From Ulota crispa (taxonomy: Eukaryota; Streptophyta; Bryopsida; Orthotrichales; Orthotrichaceae), in NCBI GenBank assembly GCA_963920765.1, contig OY987243.1, forward strand, positions 18,285,419 to 18,349,418: a stretch of 64,000 nucleotides of DNA, in the 5' to 3' direction. The translations under genes and the position numbers were made by a program. How positions within the stretch are numbered: the first letter of the stretch is position 1; each line of letters begins with the position of its first letter. Of this stretch, positions 35,890-47,826 are shown piece by piece. The notes beneath the pieces are model-generated. The model saw only the letters and a list, made by a program, of their open reading frames with translations. It was not told the origin of the DNA and did no database searches.

Positions 35890-37789
35890 TTGGCTACAGT
35901 ACTGCGCCCCAGGCCTGCTTGGAAGTTCCAAAGGAAAACCCTGATAAATGCCAACGCCGTCTTACTGATTGCAGCAGGGGCGTGCAAAAAATTAGGAGTA
36001 GTAAATTATACAGGGGCCATGTCCAAGCACCGCTGTCTGAGTTACTTCAGAGTAAACGCGGTTGCATCCAGTTCCAATAGTGCAACATGTGACGAACAAG
36101 GCAAGCAAATTCTCTCACATTTTGCATACCTCGATCCAAGTCGAGAATGCAAGTACTTCATTAAATTCTAGTCTTTGATCAAATTGTTTCCACTACTGAA
36201 GTGGATGCACTAATATTCCAGCCAATTGATTTAGAGGCTACGGAATCTTGGAAAAAAAATCTGAAAAAGGTCGAAGAAGTGTAGATGTCATGTTTCGGCA
36301 AAGCGCAGTTCTAGATTTTCGTGGATGAGAGTGACAGCTGGAAGTATAACCTCGGAAGCAAATGTCTGTTCCTTTTCTGTCCACTTGTTGCATTTTGAGT
36401 TTGCACTAACTTAGAAAGAGGCAGATGTTAGGTCAATCTCGACGACACTTGTTTCACAACGGGCCGAAGAAATTTTATGCAAGACGATTTTGCAGTTTTG
36501 TGAGTAGGAGTGAACGTTGCTGCAAAAGATGAATTCACTATTCAGTAGCGCATCAATGCATCCCTATTGAATCTGAAGGGCCCTTGCGCTGAAGAAAACT
36601 CCCACAACGTTCTGTACTTCAATGTATTGGAACAGAGACGCGCGGTTTAAATCTCCACTCCTTCTCAATTTCAGAGCTTTGAGGAGTTGTTCATCGCATA
36701 ATAACGAGTATCACAAAGCTTGCACAGATTTTTCAATCGCCTGCTCAAAATTATTGTTACTCTGGAATACACTTGTTGATGTTAACAGCAATATGAGGTT
36801 CACATTTGGACAGTGGAAACAGAGGATACTACAAGGAACTCTTTATAAGTGAGAATGCATGAAACAGTGCATGTGAATGACATTGTCGCCAACTCTAGAG
36901 AAATATTCAGCGACACGTCCACTTCTTGGAAATGTCAAATACTACCAACTCACTAGCTCGCCTCTAAAAACTGAAGTTGTTGCAACGAACATAGATATGT
37001 AGTGTGTTCATTGCAATTCTACCTAGATCTGCCTTTTGGAGTAATCTGCTGCAGGTGCACGCTGGTCTCCACGATGAAATGTTCACGCCAGCTTGAGAAT
37101 ACTTCCATTGGAACTGCTTGATCAATAAAGGTGAAAGTAAATCAATGCATCAGTGGGATTGAGGTATTTGGTAAGGTAAGTAAACCCAATTGGGAAACTG
37201 ACCGAGTTTCATTCAACACAAACTAAGGTGATGTAAAGGTTGTAGAAGCAATCTGAAACTTAAGGCTCTTACATGTGTTGCAAATGGTTTGGCAGTCCTA
37301 CAAAATGTCCATAAGATGTGTAGTTATATTAAATGACACTAATGCCACAAACAACCACAAATAACTCAACGACTCAATTCTTCCAGTTCCAACTTCCGTA
37401 TGACTTCCAATTTGAAATTTGGGTGAAGATGTGTTTTTCAGGTTGAAGAAATTTGAACTGAAATGTGATTATCTACTGAAACACAATGGAGAACTGCAAC
37501 AGTAGATATCCCAATTTTCTAAATGATTGCATCAGAAATCATCAGTTATACCTCTACAAAGATTGATTTTGAGAGAGATTTAGCTTCTGTACCCAAAGTG
37601 GAGTACAATGAAGTGAGACAAAGTGCCTGGAACGAGGAAAAGCGTGTCTACATGAGAGGTGATTGATAATTCTACATTGGCCTGCAATTCTGAAGTTTGA
37701 TTCAACCACGGTAAAAAAAAACGTAAAGTTTCACATTGCAATCTGTCACCATTCGCTCACCAGATTGGCAGGCAGCTTTTAGTGCCTAC
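35890..37789. other. Intergenic, no gene recognised
   Basis: Moderately AT-rich with ORFs up to 97 codons and no recognisable motif. The portion near 37789 is probably the 3'UTR of the minus-strand His/Gly-rich gene. Confidence 0.4.
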
Positions 37790-38799
37790 TTAAGGGTGGC
37801 CTCCCTTGTGATCTCCGCCATGGCCTTTGTCTCCATGTCCCCCATGTCCATGACCCCCCTTGTCCCCATGACCTCCGTGTTTATGACCCCCCTTGTCACC
37901 ATGTCCCTCATGCTTATGACCCCCCTTGTCACCATGTCCTCCGTGTCCATGGCCTCCTTTGTCACCATGTCCATGGCCATATTCACCACTTCCTTGCGCG
38001 CTGACCGTTTCCTGTGGGCAGCAATGGAAGAGACACAAAACATAAGCCACTGAAAAATTGTCAACTTGATATGTAAAAAAACAAGCTGCAACTCCAAGAT
38101 ACTGGCACTTTCCAGACCCCACACTGAATCCTCATGATCAAATCCTTTCTGGTCCTACTCTGGACCTACTTTTTAGAGCCATGAGCATTTGAATGTCACA
38201 GTTCTGGTGCTCTACAATATGATACTTTAACAAATCTGGCTACACAAAGAAAAAAAACTCATGTCTTCATGTACACCAACATGAATTAAGAGTGGCTTGC
38301 ACCAAACATAAGGAATTAGTATGACATATGTCCACATCACTTGCTTTATAGGAAAGCTCAACAACAAACAAGTGTTAAGACTTGTGCACAAACATAAGAC
38401 CTGCAAGGAAATGCACACAAATTCCATTGCTGCAAGAAATCTTTCTGCAAGACCCCTGGTGAAAGCTTTAGCGGTGAGCAACATGGGAGTTATGTGTCTC
38501 AGGGTAGATATTATGCTACTCTACTACACAAATTATCTACTTGGGACAAGAAAACAAAAGACATCAACAAACTACGCATGAATTGTGCGCAACTACAGCA
38601 ACATTCTTAAATCACAAAAGCAACAGCAGGAAGTAGAGAATTAGCTTAATGCTGGGCAACTGAGTACCTGAGGTGAAGCCAGCTTCTGCGTCTCAACAGC
38701 CACTTGGGTCCTGGCCAGTGAAGGCACCAGTAAAGCTTGACAAACGAGCATTGCTATGAGAAGCACTAAGATACCCTGAGAACTCCTGAGAGACGCCAT
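37790..38799 (-). CDS. Small secreted His/Gly-rich repeat protein, two exons (GRP-3)
   Basis: Exon 1 is 38799-38668 and exon 2 is 38011-37790, with a 656-bp GT-AG phase-0 intron; the product is 117 aa. Exon 1 gives a signal peptide (MASLRSSQGILVLLIAMLVC onwards) with probable cleavage near LLVPSLA/RTQVA. Exon 2 starts ETVSAQGSGEYGHGHGDKGG and then carries about five copies of an 11-residue unit of the type GHGDKGGHxHG, ending GGDHKGGHP. Roughly a quarter of exon 2 is His, so binding of Zn, Ni or Cu is plausible. No cysteine in the mature part. Likely apoplastic. Same exon plan as GRP-1 and GRP-2. The longer frame running into the intron (to 38122) is not used, because the CCCACAG acceptor and exon 1 join in frame. 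Confidence 0.8.
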
Positions 38800-38850
38800 T
38801 GCTACAACAACTGAAGTTGGCAGTCTCTAAGTCGTGTCCCCATAGATATA

Positions 38851-40304
38851 GTTACCCCCACCCTTCTAGAAGGCCTGCTAGGGTGCTAGAGATTTTTTTA
38901 AATAATAAAATAAAAAAGCTCCAAAAATCTCCTTCACCTGAGATAACATAGTAATGTGGTTGGTGAAACTGGCAATATCATTAATTAGCTTGACATGCGG
39001 TTGCATTCAACTCTGAAACTGATCATAAGAGTCTGTACGTACGAGAGTGGACTGATCACTAAAGTCACTGAACACACTGGTAAATCAGGGTGACATGACA
39101 GTCCTACATCTCGGAAATGGCGAACATCCCTGTGCTTTGCCTGAAAATCAGTCAGCTTAGTACTCTGTGCTAAAGATTATAGCAAAAATAAAAATCCATG
39201 ACCACTGGGTTGCACTGAATTCTGAAGTTGATAGAGATGGACTCCTTGCTGAGTATACACTGACAAAGTTTTTTGACAGTCTTAACTTTACTAATTCTAT
39301 GTATATCAGTATGACATGACCTGCAAAATAGCAAGTTTACATGACATATTCAACTAGTTATGAACTAATCATGTAACGGTGGATTTTCCGTGGGTCTTTG
39401 AACAATTTTAGATATTCTCATGCATCTCTAAGATGTTTTGTATGTATCTTTTTACTTGGATATATCTCCTAATTTTTTGCAAACAAAAGCAGGTTTTGGG
39501 TTATTAATTGTGGAATTAGATAGTCAGTAAGTAGTTAAATGTGGTAGCTAGGTTCAAGTGTTGTCATGTCCATGTACGGAAAACTCAAATGTGTGCATGT
39601 TTGGATTAGGTAACTTGAATGCAGAGCGTTGAAGTAGAGCTTTTGTACAAGAAGTAATGTGTTGAGACTTGAGACGTTACACTAGGCATGTTATTTCCAT
39701 AACAAGGTTGTGCTTTTGAGGTTGTCACTTGTCAGACTGATATGAGTGCAAGTTGTGCTCAATCTTTTGTTCCCACAAAAGCATCACATGGCAAATGAAA
39801 CGTCGTAAAGGACTTTTTGCAAGTTCGAACAAGGTTGGTCAAAAAATTATGAAAAAATAAGAAGTGCATTTCTGCCTTAGACATGAAAAAACATGTTTAT
39901 ATTGAAATCACCCACTGGCCACTGGTGTAAGCAATGTGAATTTTTATCAAGCAACAACCAAACCTAGTGCCTCCATGGTCGATCGAATTTGATAGGCCTT
40001 CCAAGGTGTAGTCAATTAGGACGTTTTCACGATGCTGGATCAGTGGTGTAGAAAAGCCACTATATTGCTGAAGCAGCCTCACATTATGAAAGAGAAAGAA
40101 CGTGCTTCTCCTCATGCCACGAACAATTGCTCATATGTACCGAAATTCCAGGGTTCTATGGAGGTAACAAAAATCATCAAAAATAAATAAAATCTCCATG
40201 CCTGAGGACATGCAGCTTGTTTATTTTTTTCTGTTTCTTAAAATCGTATGCAAGAGCACCAAAACGCTCACATCTGAGACTCCGAACACAACTCAAAGCT
40301 AAGC
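38851..40304. other. Upstream flank of GRP-3 and intergenic DNA
   Basis: No gene recognised. A weak TATA-like sequence (TATATCTATG on the minus strand, 38841-38850) precedes GRP-3. The 72-codon minus frame near 39897-40115 has no recognisable features. Confidence 0.4.
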
Positions 40305-41225
40305 TTAACCCCTAAAGGACCGAGCCATTTTTTCAGTGAAAAAGACTGAAAACTGCCATTTTTGGGAAATGAGAGGAATGGTATTTTTTTTTTTGTTTTT
40401 TAAAATCCAACCATAAGATCTTGCTCTAGACAGCATGAGGTACTTGGGAGAAAATTTTGAGTTTATTCCAAATGACATGGAGTGAGATTTTTACATATGA
40501 AGTGAAGAAAAAAGTTTTTTTTCATATTGCCCAAAAATTTCAGATGCCGTTAACCACTCCTAAATCAAAAATTGCTCTACGCAAAGTTGAGGTTTTTTAT
40601 TCCCATGTAGAGGACCAGGTTAGGAATGTGTGAGAGAATTTTCAAATCAATTGGAACTATACAACACATGGGAAAAATTTGTAAGTGAAAAGAAGTAGAG
40701 AATTGGTCAAAACACTAAATTGTTAAGAATTTAATTATTGAAATGAAAAATACAAATCCCAACGGTTATATTGTTGTAATAAACAATCTACTTCCTTTGG
40801 TTTAGTTATTTTCTAAAATATTGAAAATTGAGTAAAACAAAGGACTTCAAAGTTTATTTTAGAGTAAAGAATCCATAACTGCCCGCAAACAAAGACTCCT
40901 CATAACTTTCATCTCATTGATTGAAATTGAATGATTCAAAGCTTCTCATGTATGAAAAGTTCTAAAGAACCAATTTCAAAATTTTATTTTAAAAATATGT
41001 CATTTTTAAAGAAGTTTTTGGGCTGCCCGGCCCCAAAATTTCATAAGTTCATGCATAACTTTTTCATCAAATGTCGGAATGAAGAAAAAATTAAATGCCC
41101 ACATAGATTTTTGAATTCCACACCTTCAATAAAAGTTTCAAAAAATCATACAAAGTAGTTTACCCATAGGTACATGACCAAAACCCACACGGTCCCCGAA
41201 GTGACAATGGTCCTTTAGGTGTGTT
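40305..41225. repeat. Possible 0.9-kb TTAA-type element
   Basis: Starts TTAACCCCTAAAGGACCGAG, the typical left end of the TTAA families, and may end at GGTCCTTTAGGTGTGTTA, a decayed right end. Length (921 bp) is near that of the element at 53741-54656. The right border is uncertain. Confidence 0.35.
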
Positions 41226-41622
41226 ACCCAAACTTGGACTGGAACACAAAAATCCCAAAACTTGGACTGCGATAGAAGCTGGCCTGGAAACGTGTCACTT
41301 GGCATGTGAAAATCCGCCAATTCGGTGCACCACATAATGTAACGAAACTGACATTGACGGCTCATGCAGATTAATTGAAGAATGAGAGAGGGAGTAACTT
41401 AATCTGGAATCTGGAGTCTGGACATGCATAGACGGTGAGAGCCTGTGCACCGACGTGGCGCTTCGACAACGTGAATCCTGACAGTGGATGGGAAACAGTC
41501 CCAGAGGTTGACGATGGGTACTGCCTGGCATTCCTGCAGGGCTCACCGGCTTTCTTCTCCATCTTGCAAACAACAAGCACCTCCACTAACTTAACTTAAG
41601 TTCACGGAAAGCAGCTCTGTCC

Positions 41623-41785
41623 TTAACCCTTGAACGACGAAGTGGTCACCGTTGCCAAAAGCGGCAGCAGCAGCTGCTCTAGATTTGGAACTGCTAACTA
41701 TAGTGGACAGTAGTGTGGCAGAGTGCTCACACAATTCAGTATTAAGGTAGTGTGCTCAAATTGCGGCCATTGCTGTAAAAGCGTC
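41623..41785. repeat. TTAA-type MITE family B, 5' fragment (copy 2)
   Basis: Begins TTAACCCTTGAACGACGAAG and keeps the GGTCACCGTTGCC and GTGTGGCA blocks of the family left end. It breaks off before the family C element at 41794. Confidence 0.5.
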
Positions 41786-41793
41786 CCTATAAA

Positions 41794-42197
41794 ATAAGGT
41801 GGTAGCACCCACACCCGATAACTTAAGTGATTTTACAACAAACTACAAAGAGTTTGAGGCAACAAATATTTTTTCCGTGAGGAAGATAAGAAATATTGAG
41901 ATTGCAATTTTTTCATAATTAAATTTGCAAAACTGAAATTACATTGAATTTTGGGAGTTAACAAGTGCTTTGAACTAATTGTCAAACTTTAAACTTACGC
42001 AATTTTGGTAATAGCAAAACTACTTTCCACTCATAACTTCCTACTTCATTTTGGGATATGTGGCATGATTTAAGTGGTCTCAACCTTGAAAAGGACAAAA
42101 GAATGAATTCCAAAACACCTATCCTTATTGAGATTAGAAATAGCACACCCTATTTGTTGGGTATGGGGCATTGTTGGCTATGAGTGCTTCCACCTTA
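41794..42197. repeat. MITE-like element, family C copy 2
   Basis: About 404 bp with inverted ends TAAGGTGGTAGCACCCACA and GAGTGCTTCCACCTTA. It sits between two family B pieces. Confidence 0.55.
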
Positions 42198-42224
42198 GCT
42201 CAAGAATGGATTTGAAGTGGTCCT

Positions 42225-42618
42225 TTAACCCTTGAATGTCGGTTGGGTGGCCGTGCCTGCCCTCTTTAGTGGCATCTACAGTGTTGTGGCAACCTGGCAG
42301 GTGCCCACCATTAAAATATTGTTTCTTAAAGTTGCAAAAATCAATAGTGCATGGTGCAATTGGTGCCCTCATGAAATTGCAAAAATGGCAGCATAGGACC
42401 TAACACCATGGTTCTCAATCTTCTCACAATTTGGGTTATCAAAAAATATGAAATCCTTAGCTAAGGTTATTTTTTGCTTTCCATGGTGCACCATGTATCT
42501 ATGGTCACTGACTCACTTCTACAAAAAGAAAAGGTGAGAAAGCGCTTTTCTCTGCAGTACAAAGTGTTTTTCAGAGGCCAAAGGACAATTTTTGTCCTTG
42601 TCAACGTTTAAGGGTCAA
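42225..42618. repeat. TTAA-type MITE family B, copy 3
   Basis: 394 bp from TTAACCCTTGAATGTCGG to AACGTTTAAGGGTCAA. Contains the internal landmarks TGGCAACCTGGCAGGTGCCC, AATATTGTTTCTTAAAGTTG, GGCAGCATAGGACCTAACAC and TTTCCATGGTGCACCATG in the same order as copies 4 to 6. Confidence 0.7.
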
Positions 42619-42777
42619 TGGACCTCTTCAGCCATTGAATGGATAGAGGAAAAAGGTATATACCGTATATTGTATTGCAAGTTCAATCATACTTCTCAAT
42701 TTCACCTCATTTATTTACAAGTTGCAAAGGGAAAAATTTTGGAAACCTATGAGTCACAAGTAGGTGTTTATTGTTTA

Positions 42778-42778
<1 letters not shown>

Positions 42779-42822
<44 letters not shown>
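42779..42822 (+). repeat. Poly(A) run, 44 nt
   Basis: Uninterrupted adenines within AT-rich DNA. The preceding 160 bp is not a repeat I recognise; it could be the tail of a retroposed RNA copy, or a mononucleotide microsatellite. Length is prone to assembly error. Confidence 0.85.
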
Positions 42823-42825
<3 letters not shown>

Positions 42826-42947
42826 GCAATTCAATAATGCTTCAAAAATGTGAAATTTTTTGTGTTACATTTAGCATTTATTTTTGTTTGTTTGAAAATT
42901 AGACAAAAAATCTCCTTGTCTTGAAAAGCCCATGAAAAGGTAGATTG

Positions 42948-43262
42948 GCCCTTAAAGTGACGCTTTAGGAGCATACTACCTTATTGTCAAAAGTTTCATA
43001 AGTGAGCATTACATGTTGCTCTCATGAAGATTGCAATAAAGGTAGCGTAGGGCCTAACACCATGTCTATGGGTATTTTTCACAATTTGGATTACCTATAT
43101 ATATGAGTGCATTCAATGAGGTAATATATTGCCTTCCGTGATGGATCATGTTTTCAAGGTCACTTTTCAAATACATGGATGAAATGACTTTCTTACATTC
43201 AACAAACTGACTTTTTGTCATCTATTTGACAAAACTGCCCGCATTACCGTTTAAAGGTTAAA
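42948..43262. repeat. TTAA-type MITE family B, copy 4
   Basis: 315 bp, deleted near its left end (GGCCCTTAAAGTGACGC) and ending ACCGTTTAAAGGTTAA. Shares AGCGTAGGGCCTAACACCAT and GCCTTCCGTGATGGATCATG with the family. Confidence 0.6.
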
Positions 43263-43555
43263 ACAATAGTTAGCTTTTGAATTAGGTTTCTACTCAAACT
43301 TCCTTGTGATAATTTCTCTCAATGCCAAGCTTCCTCCCTTGCAATCAAGAACCAGTAATGCACAACATGTAATATGAGCAATTGAGTCAGCCAATTCATG
43401 ACAAGACTACTTGAGAGTTACTAGTTGTCGACACTAAAGTGTGTTCCCACTTAAGCTTACATAGGTAGAGAGCTAAAGAAAACCAAAATCAGTGAGACTT
43501 GTGGCTTTGCATTTATGTCCCAAGTATTGAATCTTGATTCACTTAAAAATGCCTA

Positions 43556-43651
43556 CATGAAATCAAAAAACATATTTGATACTTGGAGTGTATCTGGCCA
43601 TTGAGTTGGTTTACATACACTCCAAGTATCAAATGTTTTTCTATTTTCATG
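43556..43651. repeat. Hairpin-forming short inverted repeat
   Basis: Arms 43556-43592 and 43616-43651 pair almost fully (shared core TTTGATACTTGGAGTGTA with its complement) around a 23-nt loop. A diverged relative at about 43920-44010 shares the 'AATCTGG ... TACATACA-TCCAA' part but does not fold as well. It is either a remnant of a small fold-back repeat or a miRNA-like foldback; nothing distinguishes these here. Confidence 0.7.
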
Positions 43652-44106
43652 ATTTTGTGTTTGGGAATTAGGACATTTAGAGTTGTGACAAGGGACACTG
43701 TTAAGATTAATCTTCCCCTACACCACCCCATAGTACCAAGGCTGAGCCTCGGCTGACAAATTACTGGATTTCACCAGACAATTAAATTGCCTTGGGGGGT
43801 GGGGAGGTAAATGTACTATTTCAGCTGCTTGCTGTCCTGAGGAAGAGTGACTTCAGAGGTCCATTTGTTGACTTGAGGTGATCCTTGCCAGAGATGTTGA
43901 TAGAAACAACCCAAAATTCAACAAAACAGAATTTGCTGTTTTGTTTAGAGTGAATCTGGACGAGCGCAATGCCTACATACAATCCAAATGTCAAGTTTAT
44001 TTTAAACTTCATTGAATTATGTGTTGCGGACTCCATATTGCATTGCTGCATCCTTGGGCTGCATTTTGGTTTGGTATGGCTCTAAGTTGAAGTTGAATGC
44101 AAATCA

Positions 44107-44480
44107 TTAACCCCTAAATGCCTAGATGGTCACCGTGAGTACCCCTTTATAGTATCTCTACAATGTTCTATAGTAGTGTGGCAAGTGTCCACTCACTATA
44201 ATATTGTTTCTAAAAATTGTAATAGTTAATAGTGTATGATGTTTTCATAAAAATTGCAAGGACAGCATGGGACTTAACATTGTGCTTGTGAATTTTTTAC
44301 AAATTGGGTTACCTAAAAATAAGAATGTACTTGATGAGATTTTTTTGCCTTCCATGATGATTCATGTGTTTATGATCACTTTTCAAAAAAAATTACATGA
44401 GTTTTTTTTTCCTATCCTACAAAGGATTTTTGTGTTATATGAGTGACAAATAGCATCCTTGGGGAGATCACTTAGTGTAT
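44107..44480. repeat. TTAA-type MITE family B, copy 5 (right end lost)
   Basis: Starts TTAACCCCTAAATGCCTAGA followed by TGGTCACCGTGAGTACCCC and the internal family blocks (AGCATGGGACTTAACATTGT, GCCTTCCATGATGATTCATG). The right terminus is not identifiable. Confidence 0.6.
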
Positions 44481-46372
44481 TTGTAATTGACCACGTGAGT
44501 TAAGTGAATTTTTGTCCCCCTATTTACTTTTAAATGAACTATGATCTCAACTTATAATTTTGAGCATTGTTTAATCATGACTATAGGATTCTATTGTCAA
44601 AATCTTCAATTCAAATAATTTATTAAATGATTTCTAGAGAAGGTTGAAAAATGAACTAAAATGGCATGTTTTTCAACTCAAATATTTATAGAGAACACAT
44701 CTAGATGACCATTGCATTGATATTCCAGAAATATCAACTTTCAATAGAGCCTTGTTTTCAAGAATTTTTTGTGTATTTTTTAAACGTTTTGTTCTTATAT
44801 AAGATAGGGGTGTGAAAGTTATTTTCAGCTATGTAGTGTATCATTTTACTTCAAAATTTTGTAACTAATTCTAAATTACATATAAAATTATCATTAAGTC
44901 AAAATGTAAACTTCCAAAGTAGGAGAATCTACTCATAATTTTTTCTTTTTCTTTTTTTTAAGTTTTAAAACATAAGATAGGGTCCAAAATCTTAACGCAC
45001 ATGATTTTTCATGGATACTCTAAGTGATCCCCGAGATAGCATCCTCTTCAGCGTTTAACGCCTCTTCACCTAAACAAACAAAATTGTCCCCATTTCTCGT
45101 GTATTTTGAGACCTGCCACCAATGAGGAATTAAGAGTTAATTAAATTTAGAGATTCTATGTGAGCATGTTTCTTTTGTAAATGGATGAATTTGTAAATGA
45201 AATTCTTATATTCTTGAATTGCAAAGATGCTAAGATGAATGGGAGTAACACATTGACTTCAAATAAGTTTGACACCGAATAGTAGTTCACCTCATTTTCA
45301 TATTTGGGACATGGGAATTTCCCAACTTATGGATTATAGTGATCTAAGAACTAACTCCAATCTTTACAATTGATTCTAATTTCAAAAATGTAATTCAGTA
45401 AACGGAAACAAACATGAGTTGACAATTGTATAAAGCTATATTTTTGTTAAAAGTGGAAGCGGTATTTTGAAAAATGCTTGTGTGATATCATGTTTAATTA
45501 AATACAGGCTTTCCAAAGTCCATAAATAATAAAAGAAAATAGAAGATCTCTTATTGGTTTAATTAAACATTGGGAGACTTATTGATATTTTGCCTACATT
45601 TCAAGAGATCTCATAATATTTTGTCTATTTTTTTTGATAATCAAAAGATCTCTCAATGTTTTGCATAGTCCATAAATATTTGAATAGTTCATATTTAGTT
45701 GATCGTGACACTTAGATTGCAAAAAAATCCCCCAACTTTTGGTGGGAAAATTTATCCTTCCATTTCATAAATGAGTTGAGGATTGCCACCAGGATTGTAA
45801 ATTTTGTAACCTTGCCATACAAGCAAAAATTGAAAAGAGAATGGTTTTGCTATCAATAAAAGCATTGACATATAGAACAAGAAAATATTACTATTGTAAA
45901 TACAAAAATTATTTGATTTTGGGAGTTCACAAGAAAGAGCTTACACCTGCTAATTCATGCTAGGTTTTTGAAGCCTTACAAACAAGATTTTTAGTTGGCA
46001 ACCACATTAGCAAAATTTTGGACCCTCCACAAGGTCCTTAAAAATGGTCACTCTTAACATTTAATGAGCCTAAACCGGATACATTGGAAGCATGTGCAAA
46101 TTTGTGTGAAAAGCCTCTACCTTGTATGACTTTCCTATTGTACACCATACAAACCATGTATATAAAATAGTAATCTAGTACCATGATCCAACACTAAAAA
46201 ATCCCACTCAAGAGGCAAAAAGAATGGGATTTAGCAGTTGGCCAAGGACGGCAGATATAAGAAAAATCAATACCAAGCCAAACCAGGGCCACAAATAGAA
46301 AACTAGAGTGAATGAATGATGTACATGCCACTCACATAAAAAAACCTTATGTACAAAAACATCAGCCTCAAG
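44481..46372. other. AT-rich intergenic, nothing recognised
   Basis: No substantial ORF. A cluster of AGATCTCT motifs and related short repeats lies around 45540-45660. Confidence 0.45.
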
Positions 46373-47826
46373 GCCGGGCCACACAGGGTTTTGAAACTGG
46401 CAGTTTCCGGCCAGTTGGACTTTCTAGCTGAGATTTGTCAATTTTGGGGATGCTTTCTGGATTTGAGACTCCAGCTCAAAAAGTCAATTTGAGCAGCCTT
46501 CAAACTGGTTGTTTTCACCCAAGTTTCTTATTCAGGCATGTCTGTTATGGATAGAGTGCCAAATGGCAATCTCTCAATTTTCTCCTACATGACCCATTTT
46601 TACACATGTGAGAATCACAGTTTTAGCTCATTTTGTTTCAAGTACTCCTACAAGAGTTTAGGGAATATAAAGCTGTTTTTTTCAAATCAAATGAATTGGA
46701 TTTCAAGACTACAAGTGAGTTTTGATTTTCATTTAATGAAGAAAAAATTGTATTTATTTTTACTTTTCAAAAGTTTGTTTTTGTATGTTGTTTTGCAATG
46801 TCGTAAAGAATTAAGTTGGAGGAATTTCTTTCAAAATCATAGTTATAATGTTTCTCTTTATTTTTTCTAAAAAACAAGTTTGATTGCTATTTTTTTGGAG
46901 GATTGGTGAGTCATTTCATTTTATTGTGAAACACAATTGATTATGTAAGTATTTATTGTTGATTTTTTTTTGAAAAATCACATAAAAAGAGTGATTTCAA
47001 AAGAGTGATAAAAAAACATTAAAAATGACATGTTCAATACAACTCATATTGCATTCATTAATTTAATTTTGTTCTTTTTGTAGATTTGTTGGGACATTTC
47101 ACTTTATTTTAAGAACAAATCACAAACAATACTAATAAAAAAAATGGTTACAAAAGTTCCAACTAAGGTGTAAGATTCATAACTTCAACCTTGCATATAA
47201 AATGTGTAAATTGTAAAAATAATATTTTTAGGATACATATATACAAAAAATTGCCACATGTGCTTCATGTGAAAATCTGAATGTGATGTTTCTTGTGTGT
47301 ACATTTTGTACTAATCAAGTGTCATTGTAGTTTTATGCCAGTCCAACCAAGATTAATTCATGTTTTAGTTTCATGATCTTTTAGTTACAAAAATCAATAT
47401 CTTATGTTGTAGTGATTTATTTCATTATTTTCTAATTACAAAAGAAGAGAGTTGAGGTTAAATGGCATGCCATTTTGTGGGGCTAAGATTGAAATTCTTA
47501 TATTTTTTACTCCCTAGAGAATGTAAGAATTTTAGGCATTTATCATCGAGAAGTTGAATTTGAGAGTTTTGAGTTTACATCTGGATTTAAAATTTTAGTT
47601 TTAGTCTAGAACCATATGGACAAGAACAAAAATTGACTATTGTCAAAATTTTACTTTTGTTAGTATGATGAAAATTTTCACCATGGCCCCCAAAAAATGG
47701 CATATTATCTAACTCGGCAGAAAATGAGTGGTTTTTCTGGCACCATGTGTGGCCCAAATTTCAAAAGCTGGCTGCTGAAATAAGTGTTTTTTAAAACAGC
47801 CGGTTTTTGAGCCTAAATGGCCCCGG
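46373..47826. repeat. Possible 1.45-kb element, family D copy 2
   Basis: The left end GGCCGGGCCACACAGGGTTT pairs imperfectly with the right end (AACAGCCGGTTTTTGAGCCT, ending near GGCCCCGG). The termini resemble the 313-bp copy at 35577. The interior ORF (46538-46870) has random AT-rich composition and no transposase motif. Confidence 0.42.

Noticed and set aside
42592..42837. 81-codon ORF ending in poly-lysine
   Set aside because: The lysines are the 44-nt poly(A) run; the rest overlaps the end of a MITE.
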